Shown here: piece by piece, positions 16,788-25,112 of the stretch
How positions within the stretch are numbered: the first letter of the stretch is position 1
Layout of the letters: every line of letters begins with the position of its first letter
From: Reichenbachiella sp. 5M10
GTDB lineage: Bacteria; Bacteroidota; Bacteroidia; Cytophagales; Cyclobacteriaceae
Direction of reading: 5' to 3'
Length of the DNA: 64,000 bases
Assembly: GCF_002742335.1 (NCBI RefSeq)
Contig: NZ_MDGR01000007.1
Span: 1-64,000, forward strand
Position numbers and translations under genes: made by a program
Notes under the pieces: generated by a model
The model's input: the letters and a program-made list of their open reading frames with translations, nothing else
Databases searched by the model: none
Told to the model about the DNA's origin: nothing

Positions 16788-17957
16788 ATGAAGCAGATTG
16801 GTACACTTACTCTATTGTTGTTCATCTCTATGGCCTTTCGCGCTAGTGGACAGGATAGCACCAAGGTTGTGATGGACTATGGCCTTCAGGGGCTGTCATT
16901 TTCGTATGGAGAGGACTACAAAATGAATATGCAATGGCACTTGCAGTTTAGATACGCTTATCGCACAGGCGCCAATCCTGATTTTTATGTAGAGGATGAA
17001 GACAACCTCAATGGGTCATTCAATATTCAGAGGGCACGGATCAAGGTCTCAGGGCATGCTTTTAAACCCTATGTCGAATACTATCTGATGTATGACTTTC
17101 CTAGCAATAATTTTCTCAACTGGGATGTGACGATCAGGAAAAAGCCGGAATTGCAGTTTAGGTTGGGCCAATGGAAGGTCAACTACAATACCGAGCGTTA
17201 TGTGGCTGCAGACAAACAACTGATGGTGGATCGATCGCTGGTCAATCGATTTTTTACTTTCGATCGTCAAATCGGGATGATGTTGATGGGAGATGTGTTT
17301 AGAGGCAAAGCTGGATCGAGCCGTTACCAGGTGAGTGTATACAATGGTGAAGGGCTAAATGCAGACAATGAAAACCGCTACTATCTATGGACGGTTAGGT
17401 ATCAGTGGAATTTTTCACGAACTAGACCCAAAATGTTTTTTGCAGATATCGAGCGATCTCAAAAGCCAATCGGTTTTTTGGCGGTGGCCATTGCTGAGAA
17501 CGTTTCAGGTTATACTCAGTTTTCTAGTGACGGAGGAGGGCAGTTGCCTGGGTTCAGTGTAGGAACGAAAAACCAATACCGACTTAGGCAAGCTACTGCG
17601 GAACTGATGCTGAAGTACAAGGGGTTTTCGATGATGACAGAAGCTCATCTCAAAAATGTGTATGATCATGTGTCCGATGAGACCACCGAGATTCTGGGAG
17701 GGTATATTCAAGGAGGCTATTTTTTCAATGAGCTTTTCGATTGGGTCCCCAGGCCTTTTCAATTGGCAGGTAGAATAGGTGTGGTGCATCAAGATAATTT
17801 TTCTCAGGGACAAAGAGAGTGGACGATTGGAGCCAATTGGTTTTTTATTGGGCACAATAATAAGCTAACCTTTGATTTTTCTAGGTTGGACAATGTGGAT
17901 TTCGAAGACACAGGAGATGAGTTTAGAATGCGAATCCAATGGAATTTTTCTTTTTAG
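16788..17957 (+). CDS. OprP/OprO-type outer-membrane porin
   Basis: A 389-aa outer-membrane channel of the phosphate-selective porin O/P style. A signal peptide ends ASGQ (about residue 22). The rest is alternating amphipathic strands, including FNIQRARIKVSGHAF and LQFRLGQWKVNYNTER, and ends with an aromatic terminus (FRMRIQWNFSF) suitable for BAM-dependent insertion. Gene order places it 9 bp behind the aldehyde dehydrogenase. The solute is probably an anion, from family knowledge only. Confidence 0.88.
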   Translation: MKQIGTLTLLLFISMAFRASGQDSTKVVMDYGLQGLSFSYGEDYKMNMQWHLQFRYAYRTGANPDFYVEDEDNLNGSFNIQRARIKVSGHAFKPYVEYYLMYDFPSNNFLNWDVTIRKKPELQFRLGQWKVNYNTERYVAADKQLMVDRSLVNRFFTFDRQIGMMLMGDVFRGKAGSSRYQVSVYNGEGLNADNENRYYLWTVRYQWNFSRTRPKMFFADIERSQKPIGFLAVAIAENVSGYTQFSSDGGGQLPGFSVGTKNQYRLRQATAELMLKYKGFSMMTEAHLKNVYDHVSDETTEILGGYIQGGYFFNELFDWVPRPFQLAGRIGVVHQDNFSQGQREWTIGANWFFIGHNNKLTFDFSRLDNVDFEDTGDEFRMRIQWNFSF

Positions 17958-18028
17958 GTCCATCGAGAGAAATGATTTTTTGTAGCTAAGGAGATTAGCT
18001 TTAGTATCACACAAATAAAGGAGTAATT

Positions 18029-18355
18029 ATGAAAATGGAAAAGACGAGAAATTTTTCTCATAGTGTGTTGTTTTGGTTGAAGGAGCCTGAGGATGTTGTC
18101 ATACGTCAAAAATTTGAATCAGAAGCAAAGAAGCTAATTGCATCGTCTCAATATGCACATTTTAGCCACTTTGGTACGCCAGCAGGGACAGATAGAGCGG
18201 TAGTAGACAATAGCTACACTTACTCGATGATCGTGACCTTCGAATCGGTAGATGATCATGACAAGTACCAAGTAGAGCCCGCGCACGTGCACTTCATTGA
18301 GCAATGCAAGGAGCTCTGGAGCAAGGTGACTATCTATGACGTATTGAGTCTATGA
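18029..18355 (+). CDS. Dabb (stress-responsive A/B barrel) family protein
   Basis: A 108-aa small ferredoxin-like alpha-beta barrel protein. The start HSVLFWLKEP with its early His and the C-terminal VEPAHVHFIEQCKELW are characteristic of Dabb domains. Family members are dimeric and their functions are mostly unknown; some act as small oxygenases or cyclases. The start at 18029 is preceded by AAAGGAG at 18017-18023, one of the few strong Shine-Dalgarno matches in the window. The stop overlaps the next start as ATGA. Confidence 0.9.
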   Translation: MKMEKTRNFSHSVLFWLKEPEDVVIRQKFESEAKKLIASSQYAHFSHFGTPAGTDRAVVDNSYTYSMIVTFESVDDHDKYQVEPAHVHFIEQCKELWSKVTIYDVLSL

Positions 18356-18828
18356 TGCACTTGTTTCAAAAGAAACTATCTGAGGTCAGGCCATGGAGTA
18401 TTCTTTGGCTGCTGGTTGCCATATTTGGCAATCCGGTGTACAATGTCATGGCCTACGGTATCTGTCATGCCTTGGGGTACTATACTGATTTGAGTACCAA
18501 TGTGACACAGGTGGTGGTAGGACAGTATGTCTTGATCCTGCTGATTGTTTTTGGGTTGCGCTATGTGGTCTACCGGGTTATCTATGTGATTCGTCTCAAG
18601 GATCAGATGACGACAGTCTTTTTTTTGGAGGCTTTCGCCGAAAGGCATAAGTATCAATGGATAAGCCTCATTACTTTTTTCATGTGGGCTTCCGAAGTAG
18701 AGGGCAATATCGCCGGGTTTATTTTTTTTCCTGTCACGCTACTGATGACACTGACTGTGACGGTGATTACCATCAACCGCCTGTTCAAGATGAGTAAGTA
18801 TTTGGACACCCAGCGTTCTGTTGGTTAG
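18352..18828 (+). CDS. Small polytopic membrane protein, unknown function
   Basis: A 158-aa protein with three or four hydrophobic helices (roughly residues 18-38, 58-80, 100-118 and 120-142). No family is recognised. The ATGA overlap with the Dabb gene indicates translational coupling, so it may work with that protein or with the porin/dehydrogenase genes upstream. Its stop overlaps the stop of the convergent DUF4421 gene. Confidence 0.8.
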   Translation: MMHLFQKKLSEVRPWSILWLLVAIFGNPVYNVMAYGICHALGYYTDLSTNVTQVVVGQYVLILLIVFGLRYVVYRVIYVIRLKDQMTTVFFLEAFAERHKYQWISLITFFMWASEVEGNIAGFIFFPVTLLMTLTVTVITINRLFKMSKYLDTQRSVG

Positions 18829-19859
18829 AACATTCGGGAGTTGCTCAGGAATTTGGGTTTGTGAAAACGCATGCCAAAGTATAGTCGAATGTTGTTGGTG
18901 CTGCGTTGTAGATATGCCTCGTTTTCATGCTTTGTACCCGTTGCTAAGCCATACCATGAGACTCCACCAAAGGCTCGTTTGCCGTTGTAGCCTAGAGCGA
19001 GTTTGGCGGTGGCGGAGGTGTCTAAAATAGTCCTATTATAGCCTTCTCGAATGTCAGTAGCTCTTGCTCTCTCGATCTGTGGACCTAGTCCTATGGTAAG
19101 AGAGGCGGAGACGTAGATCTTGTGGTAAATGACAGCCGTATAGGCGTACCCTCCTGTGATTCCCAAATTGTAAAAATTAATATCGCGAAAATCATTGTTG
19201 GGGTTGGCGTATATGAGATCGCTAGGGATTAAGCTAGAGTCAGCTTCCATACGGTAGGCGTTGATGTATAAACCTGCGAGGAATGAGCCTGCACTTTTGA
19301 ACTGTCTCTCAGACTGCGTGTAGGCTGCTCTGTAAGAAAATCTCTTGTGATTGAAGATGTATACGGCAGAGGTTCCCATGTTTAGTGTGGTGAGGTCCCG
19401 TCGTGTAGGGTATTGAGAAGAGGAGTAGCCCGGGATGAGATCTTGAGGGTTGGCTAGGAAGAAGCCTTGGTAAAACTGGAATAGCAAGTCAATGGCGACT
19501 TTTCTGAGATAGATGCTGCTGGTGAAGTCAAGTGCGGTGGTTTTGCCAAAGATGTCATTGTCGTTGTTGAGAAAAGGCATGCCAAAGGATGCTGCTAGGG
19601 ACAACCACTCTGTACTGACTCCAAAACCAATGTTTACATTTTCGTTGGGTCGATAGATGATTGATTTACCTGTCGAGTCGTCATGGTGGAGGACCTGACT
19701 GAATTTGATTACGTTGAGTACACGTATCGATAACTTGTCCGAATAGTCTATGATGTAGTGTGGGTCATAATTCAGATTTGCCGTATCCAAAGGAGTCTCT
19801 TGTGCCCATAGGGTGGATGAAAGAAATAGGAATAGAAACGTGCAACTGATTCTGCTCAT
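18825..19859 (-). CDS. DUF4421-like outer-membrane protein
   Basis: A 344-aa exported protein with a signal peptide ending LWAQ and a beta-strand-rich body. The segment VNIGFGVSTEWLSLAASFGMP, the central RDLTTLNMGTSAVYIFNHKRF and the ending NIRLYFGMRF match the style of DUF4421 proteins, which are predicted outer-membrane barrels of unknown function. The gene lies 44 bp downstream of the HAD gene on the same strand and could share its message. PorP/SprF-type barrels are an alternative, but the motifs fit less well. Confidence 0.75.
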   Translation of the reverse strand: MSRISCTFLFLFLSSTLWAQETPLDTANLNYDPHYIIDYSDKLSIRVLNVIKFSQVLHHDDSTGKSIIYRPNENVNIGFGVSTEWLSLAASFGMPFLNNDNDIFGKTTALDFTSSIYLRKVAIDLLFQFYQGFFLANPQDLIPGYSSSQYPTRRDLTTLNMGTSAVYIFNHKRFSYRAAYTQSERQFKSAGSFLAGLYINAYRMEADSSLIPSDLIYANPNNDFRDINFYNLGITGGYAYTAVIYHKIYVSASLTIGLGPQIERARATDIREGYNRTILDTSATAKLALGYNGKRAFGGVSWYGLATGTKHENEAYLQRSTNNIRLYFGMRFHKPKFLSNSRMF

Positions 19860-19903
19860 GTATTTGGCGTAGTTTAGATCAAATTACACGCTTCTTTGTA
19901 TTT

Positions 19904-20515
19904 CTACAAATATTGTGTCACATCCACTACTTGCATACCGGCAGTTTCAGCGGCCACCATCCCTGGTTTGCCGTCTTCGAACACCACGCAATCTTTTGGG
20001 GCAATCTGGATCAGCTCTGCACACTTGAGGAAGGTTTCGGGATGTGGTTTGAACTGGCTCACGTCCGTAGCAGTCACGACGTGCTCAAAGTACTGTCCCA
20101 AGCCAAACATGGCAAACATGCGTTCGACTGTATCTCGGTTGCTTCCAGTACCTACAGCCATTGGTACTTGTCCGTGGTACTCTTTGATGATTTCCATGAT
20201 GGGTTGGATCAGAGTGATTTGATCGAGATTCGCGTCGACATAGGTTCTTTTTCGCTGCAAAGCGAGTGCTACATCGAAATCAACAATGTTGTTCTCTTCG
20301 CTGATGATGTGCATGGTGTCCTGGGTGGGGATGCCGCCTCGGCTCAAAAACACATCGTGTGGATAGGTGACCCCCCAAGGTTCTAGACTATGGTTGTATG
20401 CTTTGTAGTGGAGGGGCATGGAATCGATGACGGTTCCGTCCAGGTCAAATATGAGCCCTTTTGCTTCTGCGGGTACTGGAATGGTGACTGATTGCATATG
20501 ATGTCTTTTGGGCAA
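19904..20515 (-). CDS. HAD phosphatase, beta-phosphoglucomutase-like
   Basis: A 203-aa subfamily I HAD hydrolase. Motif I is LIFDLDGTVIDSMPLHY, with nucleophile and acid Asp. Motif II is in VGTGSNRDTV, the conserved Lys in SQFKPHPE, and motif IV is VVFEDGKPGMVAA. The cap and the KPxPE-like spacing resemble beta-phosphoglucomutase and sugar-phosphate phosphatases. A phosphosugar substrate is likely but the exact one is not determinable. Confidence 0.92.
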   Translation of the reverse strand: MPKRHHMQSVTIPVPAEAKGLIFDLDGTVIDSMPLHYKAYNHSLEPWGVTYPHDVFLSRGGIPTQDTMHIISEENNIVDFDVALALQRKRTYVDANLDQITLIQPIMEIIKEYHGQVPMAVGTGSNRDTVERMFAMFGLGQYFEHVVTATDVSQFKPHPETFLKCAELIQIAPKDCVVFEDGKPGMVAAETAGMQVVDVTQYL

Positions 20516-20608
20516 ATCTAGGTTATTGATTGAGGTTTAGTCCAGGGATTCATGTCATTATTGTGATATTTTGATGAATTTTAGGCGAAGCAAATATATT
20601 GAGCACCT

Positions 20609-20830
20609 ATGATAGAGATAAAAGTTCCATCGGGGTATAGTGAGTTAGAAAAATTGGAGGCACCTTTTAAGGAGTTGTCTTTGGCCTACCGTGTGGAGGA
20701 AGCAGGAGTCTGTCAGCCAATGGCCGTGTCTGGACAAAGGATTTATGAGGGGAGCGTAGGGATCGATAGACTGATCGCAGAGCTCAAGGCGTACTATGGT
20801 GACAATTATAATTGCAGCTGTGCACGATGA
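20609..20830 (+). CDS. Small hypothetical protein, 73 aa
   Basis: A 73-aa ORF with normal codon use that is coupled to the next gene by an ATGA overlap. It ends in a CSC motif (NYNCSCAR) and has one more Cys in the middle (EEAGVCQPM). The EGSVGIDRLIAELKAY helix near the C terminus resembles the last helix of thioredoxin-fold proteins, but the rest is too short to claim that fold. Not recognised. The coupling supports that it is real. Confidence 0.65.
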   Translation: MIEIKVPSGYSELEKLEAPFKELSLAYRVEEAGVCQPMAVSGQRIYEGSVGIDRLIAELKAYYGDNYNCSCAR

Positions 20831-21378
20831 TTTCGGATACCTACAGATATGAGGATGGGCTGGAGTCAGAGCGTCTAAGGACTCGTTTTTTGGCACTTGA
20901 GGATGTTGAGACTTGGAAGAATTTCTATCTCAGTGAAGGGAATGCCCAGTACCTGCTTGGTCTCGGTGGAAAAACGCCAGAAGACAACGCGCGCTTGGCG
21001 GTAGAGCGTCAACTCAAGCGCTATGTAGAGCGCAGTTATGGGCTGCAAGCGCTGATCGAGAGGCATAGTGGGAAGCTGATAGGGCAGTGTGGACTGCTTA
21101 GTCAAGATATCAATGGCCGGAGAGAGTTGGAGATAGGTTATCAGCTATTCAACGATAGCTGGGGGAGGGGTTATGCGACTGAAGCAGCGGTGCTATTTAG
21201 GAATTATGGATTTGAGAGACTTGGGGCAGAGTCTATCATTTCGATTATAGCTACTGGCAATCTGCCGTCTCAAAAGGTGGCTCTCCGCAATGGCATGCAT
21301 AGAGAGGAGGAGGTCTTGTACATGGGTATCCCGGTGTATGTTTACCGTCTCACACGAGAGGACTGGAGGAGTTTGTAA
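20827..21378 (+). CDS. GNAT N-acetyltransferase, RimJ/RimL-like
   Basis: A 183-aa GNAT acetyltransferase using acetyl-CoA. The N-terminal strand RLRTRFLALEDVETW, the GQCGLLSQDI strand, the acceptor-site segment ELEIGYQLFNDSWGRGYATEA and the NLPSQKVALRNGMHRE helix are those of the RimJ/RimL group, which acetylates protein N termini or small molecules. ATG 20827 overlaps the stop of the upstream small ORF and is preferred to the in-frame ATG at 20812. Confidence 0.9.
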   Translation: MISDTYRYEDGLESERLRTRFLALEDVETWKNFYLSEGNAQYLLGLGGKTPEDNARLAVERQLKRYVERSYGLQALIERHSGKLIGQCGLLSQDINGRRELEIGYQLFNDSWGRGYATEAAVLFRNYGFERLGAESIISIIATGNLPSQKVALRNGMHREEEVLYMGIPVYVYRLTREDWRSL

Positions 21379-21409
21379 TAAAACCCTATAGGCAGGCTAC
21401 TAATGAGGC

Positions 21410-21787
21410 ATGAAAACAATCGGAAATGTAATTTGGTTAGTGTTTGGTGGGGTATTCATCGCCATCGAATATTTGGTTAGCAGTATTGCTCTTATGGTGA
21501 CGATCATAGGGATACCGTTTGGACTACAGACGCTCAAATTGGCTATGTTGGCGCTTTGGCCTTTTGGTAGTGAAGTGCGGAGTGCCCCTCAATCAGTGGG
21601 GTGTTTGTCTACTGTGATGAATATCATTTGGTTCTTTGTCGGAGGGGTATGGATTTGCTTGTCTCACTTGGGGTTTGGGATTCTTTTCGCGATCACGATA
21701 GTGGGGCTTCCTTTTGCACAGCAGCATTTTAAACTCGCGGGGCTTGCGCTGACTCCCTTCGGTAGGGAAGTGGTGGATAGAGCTTAG
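21410..21787 (+). CDS. YccF domain inner-membrane protein
   Basis: A 125-aa membrane protein containing two copies of the YccF motif: GNVIWLVFGGVFIAIEYLV with IGIPFGLQTLKLAMLALWPFG, then MNIIWFFVGGVWICLSHL with VGLPFAQQHFKLAGLALTPFG. The tandem repeat is normal for the family. Function is unknown; related proteins appear near transporters. It follows the GNAT gene by 31 bp. Confidence 0.92.
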   Translation: MKTIGNVIWLVFGGVFIAIEYLVSSIALMVTIIGIPFGLQTLKLAMLALWPFGSEVRSAPQSVGCLSTVMNIIWFFVGGVWICLSHLGFGILFAITIVGLPFAQQHFKLAGLALTPFGREVVDRA

Positions 21788-21882
21788 TTGAGCAACGAAC
21801 AATTAATAAGGTACGAGATTCTTGGGTCAATTGTTTTTGGATAGGGAGTGAATGCGCTATTTTGCCAAAAATTTTTTAGAAA

Positions 21883-22632
21883 ATGTCGGAGTTATCAGAA
21901 GAGCAATTGATCCAAGAGGAACAGTATAGTTTTCCATACCATTATATCCCGCAGGGCAAGCCCAATTTTACGATTTCGTACTATTGGGCATGGGGCATCA
22001 ACTATGTGGCAGCTACGGAATTCTTGATTGAAAAACTGGAAAAGATCAACTTTAGAAAGTTGATCGATGTAGGGACTGGTGATGGACGTTTGGTCAAAGA
22101 TTTTTCAGCTAAGTTTCCAGAGCAGAAGATTGTAGGTGTGGATTATTCGGCACATGCTATCAAACTCGCGCAAGTACTCAATCCAACTTGTGAATTTAGG
22201 TCCTTGGATATTTTTACAGAGGATCTTGAAGAAAAGTTTGACTGTCTGTCTTTGATAGAGGTGTTTGAGCATATCCCACTGGATATGGCGGCAGGGTTTG
22301 CCAAGCGTATTGCGCACTATGTAGAGGACAAAGGGGATGTGATTATCACTGTACCTCACAAGAACAAGCCCTTGATAGATAAACATTATCAACATTTCAC
22401 GAAAGAGAGTCTATATGCCTACTACGAAGAGGATTTTGATTTGATCGAAGTAGAGTATATTCAGAAATCCAGCGTAGCTGCCAGTATGATCAAAGGACTC
22501 TTGTCCAATGGTCTGTTTGTACTCAATGCGCAGGGCTTGAAGAATACCTTGTATGGGTGGTTTAGCAAATATTGTTTTAGGGCCAATGAGAATAACGGGA
22601 CTCGCTTGTACATGCATTTGAGAAAGAAATAA
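21883..22632 (+). CDS. Class I SAM-dependent methyltransferase
   Basis: A 249-aa methyltransferase. The SAM-binding glycine loop is LIDVGTGDGRLVKDF, the acidic residue that binds the ribose lies in IVGVDYSAHAI, and post-loop motifs are LIEVFEHIPL and GDVIITVPH. These resemble UbiG/type-11 and type-12 methyltransferases. No quinone or lipid gene adjoins it, so substrate is open. The gene is followed by a good terminator. Confidence 0.9.
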   Translation: MSELSEEQLIQEEQYSFPYHYIPQGKPNFTISYYWAWGINYVAATEFLIEKLEKINFRKLIDVGTGDGRLVKDFSAKFPEQKIVGVDYSAHAIKLAQVLNPTCEFRSLDIFTEDLEEKFDCLSLIEVFEHIPLDMAAGFAKRIAHYVEDKGDVIITVPHKNKPLIDKHYQHFTKESLYAYYEEDFDLIEVEYIQKSSVAASMIKGLLSNGLFVLNAQGLKNTLYGWFSKYCFRANENNGTRLYMHLRKK

Positions 22633-22660
22633 CTCGCAATTCTGTGGAGGAAAGAGTGGG

Positions 22661-22692
22661 AAAAGGCTTGGGGTTGCTCAAGCCTTTTTTTT
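22661..22692 (+). terminator. Terminator after the methyltransferase
   Basis: A 10-bp perfect stem (22661-22670 with 22679-22688), 8-nt loop and a following run of T. It faces the plus-strand transcript from the methyltransferase. Confidence 0.85.
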
Positions 22693-22797
22693 GTTTATGC
22701 TCTCTTGGTTTTAGATGGAGTCTAAATAAAGGGTACAGGAGAAACAAAGTATGCACGCATACTTTATTTTGTTAAATCTTCCTTACTTTAGAAGGCA

Positions 22798-22828
22798 TAA
22801 AAAAAGGGTTTCTGTATAAGAAACCCTT
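22798..22828 (-). terminator. tRNA-Phe terminator
   Basis: Stem 22804-22813 with 22819-22828, loop GTATA, and an A run on the plus strand before it, which is a T run on the minus strand. It lies directly behind tRNA-Phe. Confidence 0.8.
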
Positions 22829-22840
22829 CTGTTAAGGATG

Positions 22841-22913
22841 TGGTGATGAGTGGGCTCGAACCACCGACTCACGGATTTTCAGTCCGATGCTCTACCAACT
22901 GAGCTACATCACC
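22841..22913 (-). tRNA. tRNA-Phe (GAA)
   Basis: Read on the minus strand the gene starts GGTGATGTAGCTCAGTTGG and folds into a cloverleaf with a 7-bp acceptor stem, a D-arm GCTC/GAGC, an anticodon loop containing GAA flanked by CT and AA, and a T-arm with GGTTCGAGCC. The 3' CCA is not encoded. Length 73 nt. Confidence 0.97.
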
Positions 22914-22998
22914 GCGTTAACGAGGCACAAAAGTAGAAAAGTTTAGCAATGCTGCAAACGTTTTGGAGAATATTTGACAAGAAAAAACAACAAATTTT

Positions 22999-24309
22999 AT
23001 GACCTTCATATCTCAGATCATCTTTGTGATCGTCTTGGCTATCCCGACCTATTTGATAGTCAATAGAATACGGAAGATTCGAGCCAATATCCTGCGAGGG
23101 AAGGAGCTCGATCGAAAAGATAATTCTTCCAGCAGGTGGAAGACCATGTTGCTGATCGCTTTTGGTCAGAAGAAAATGTTTAAGAAGCCTGTTCCAGCCT
23201 TTTTGCACTTGCTCATCTATGTGGGCTTTCTCGTGATCAACCTAGAGGTACTGGAGTTTGTGATCGATGGACTCCTTGGGACACATCGTGTCTTTGCGCC
23301 ATATTTGGGTTCGTTTTACAATATGGCGATGAACTTCTTTGAGTTTTTGGCTTTGGGTGTTTTGGTGAGTTGTGTGATTTTTTTGATTCGTCGCAATGTG
23401 ATCAAAGTTCCCCGCTTCACCAAACCAGAGATGAAAGGCTGGCCTGCAATGGATGGCAATTTGATACTCTTGATCGAGATTGCCTTGATGATGGCAATAC
23501 TGAAAATGAATGCAGCGGATCAAGTTCTGCAGGCCCGAGAAGTAGTGGGTTATCATGAGACGGGCAAATTGTGGATTTCATCTGTGCTCGTACCGATTAT
23601 GGAGATGTTCGATACGAGCTTCTTGATACTGGTAGAGCGTGGAGCATGGTGGTTTCACATTGTAGGGATTATGGCTTTTGCATTGTATGTGACCTATTCG
23701 AAGCACCTTCATATCTTTTTGGCCTTCCCGAACACCTATTATTCTAATTTGAATCCTAAGGGAAAAATAGCAAATATGGATGCGGTGACTACTGAGGTGA
23801 AATCGATGATCGGCATGCCTGTAGAGGCGCCCGCAGCGAACCCTGATGAGATCGGACGGTTTGGAGCGAAAGACGCTACTGACCTGACTTGGAAGAGCCT
23901 GATGGAGTCCTATACCTGTACCGAATGTGGACGCTGTACGTCAGAGTGCCCTGCTAACCTCACGGGTAAAGCACTCTCTCCGCGTAAGATCATGATGGAT
24001 ACCCGGGATAGAATCGAAGAAATAGGAAAAGGTGAAGGGGTGGAAAAGAGCTTATTGGGAGATTATATCACCAAAGAAGAGATCAATGCCTGTACAAGCT
24101 GTAACGCTTGTACAGAAGCGTGTCCAATCAACATCGACCCTCTTGCGATCATCCTAGAGATGAAGCGCTATGTAGCGATGGAGGAATCTGGATCCCCTGC
24201 ATCATGGAACGCCATGTTTGCCAACATTGAGACCAATTTTGCTCCATGGAAATTCGCGCCAAGCGATCGGTTCAACTGGGCAGAAGAATTGAAAAACGAC
24301 AAAAAATAA
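22999..24309 (+). CDS. Membrane (Fe-S)-binding oxidoreductase subunit, heterodisulfide-reductase-like
   Basis: A 436-aa protein with about five hydrophobic helices in residues 1-270 and a cytoplasmic C-terminal domain bearing two [4Fe-4S] motifs, CTECGRCTSECP and CTSCNACTEACP. The N-terminal part resembles the NarI/HdrE-type quinone- or heme-binding membrane subunits, and the C-terminal part HdrC/GlpC-type ferredoxin domains. With the next gene it forms a two-subunit membrane complex that probably moves electrons between a soluble donor and the menaquinone pool. Donor and acceptor are not evident. Confidence 0.9.
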   Translation: MTFISQIIFVIVLAIPTYLIVNRIRKIRANILRGKELDRKDNSSSRWKTMLLIAFGQKKMFKKPVPAFLHLLIYVGFLVINLEVLEFVIDGLLGTHRVFAPYLGSFYNMAMNFFEFLALGVLVSCVIFLIRRNVIKVPRFTKPEMKGWPAMDGNLILLIEIALMMAILKMNAADQVLQAREVVGYHETGKLWISSVLVPIMEMFDTSFLILVERGAWWFHIVGIMAFALYVTYSKHLHIFLAFPNTYYSNLNPKGKIANMDAVTTEVKSMIGMPVEAPAANPDEIGRFGAKDATDLTWKSLMESYTCTECGRCTSECPANLTGKALSPRKIMMDTRDRIEEIGKGEGVEKSLLGDYITKEEINACTSCNACTEACPINIDPLAIILEMKRYVAMEESGSPASWNAMFANIETNFAPWKFAPSDRFNWAEELKNDKK

Positions 24310-24313
24310 GACG

Positions 24314-25108
24314 ATGAGTGATCAAACGATAAACGTACCAACAGTAGCTGAGCTTCAAGCGAAGGGTGAAAGCCCAGAGATATTGTTTTGGGTGGGCTGT
24401 GCTGGGTCCTTTGATGATAGATACAAGCGTGTTACTGTTGCTTTTACCAAAATACTCCATCATCTCGGTGTGAATTATGCCGTGCTCGGTCCCGAAGAAA
24501 GTTGTACAGGAGACCCTGCCAGACGAGCAGGCAATGAATTTCTATTCCAGATGCAAGCCATGTCTAATATCCAGTTGCTGGACATGTACAACATCAAGAA
24601 AATTGTAACAGCTTGCCCGCATTGTTTCAATACGATCAAAAATGAATACCCTGATCTGGGAGGGAATTATGAGGTAGTACACCATACCACTTTTTTACAG
24701 GAGATGCTCAACGAGGGTAAGCTCAAAGTTGCAGGAGGAGACTACAAGGGACAGAAGATAACCTACCATGACTCGTGCTATCTCGGTCGTGCCAATGGGA
24801 TCTACGAAGCACCTCGTGAGCTGCTCCAGTCACTCGATGCGGACCTAGTAGAAATGAAACGTTGCAAGACCAAAGGCCTGTGTTGCGGCGCAGGTGGAGG
24901 CCAGATGTTCAAAGATGCGGAGAAGGGCGACAAGGAGATCAATATAGCCCGTACCGAAGAGGCGATAGGTACGGGAGCTAAGGTGATTGCATCGGCTTGT
25001 CCATTCTGCATGACTATGATGTCCGATGGGGTCAAGAACAAAGAGAAGGAAGGAGAGGTACAGGTCAAAGATATTGCAGAGATCATAGAGGAGTCCTTGG
25101 GTAAATAA
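24314..25108 (+). CDS. (Fe-S)-binding protein with two CCG domains
   Basis: A 264-aa soluble partner of the preceding membrane subunit, starting 4 bp after it. It has two cysteine-rich CCG-type domains: the first with VGCAGSFDDRYK and TACPHCFNTIKNEYP, the second with YHDSCYLGR, GLCCGAGGGQMF and ASACPFCMTMM. Such pairs bind special 4Fe-4S clusters in HdrB, GlpC/LldE and succinate-dehydrogenase-E-type proteins. Role is likely the catalytic or electron-entry subunit of the same complex. Confidence 0.92.
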   Translation: MSDQTINVPTVAELQAKGESPEILFWVGCAGSFDDRYKRVTVAFTKILHHLGVNYAVLGPEESCTGDPARRAGNEFLFQMQAMSNIQLLDMYNIKKIVTACPHCFNTIKNEYPDLGGNYEVVHHTTFLQEMLNEGKLKVAGGDYKGQKITYHDSCYLGRANGIYEAPRELLQSLDADLVEMKRCKTKGLCCGAGGGQMFKDAEKGDKEINIARTEEAIGTGAKVIASACPFCMTMMSDGVKNKEKEGEVQVKDIAEIIEESLGK

Positions 25109-25112
25109 CGCC

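Noticed and set aside
18825-19859. Assignment as PorP/SprF T9SS protein
   Set aside because: The strand motifs and C-terminal IRLYFGMRF fit DUF4421 better; I kept only the outer-membrane prediction as firm.
22105-22395. 96-aa minus-strand ORF inside the methyltransferase gene
   Set aside because: Antisense shadow of a clear gene, without own signals or recognisable domain.
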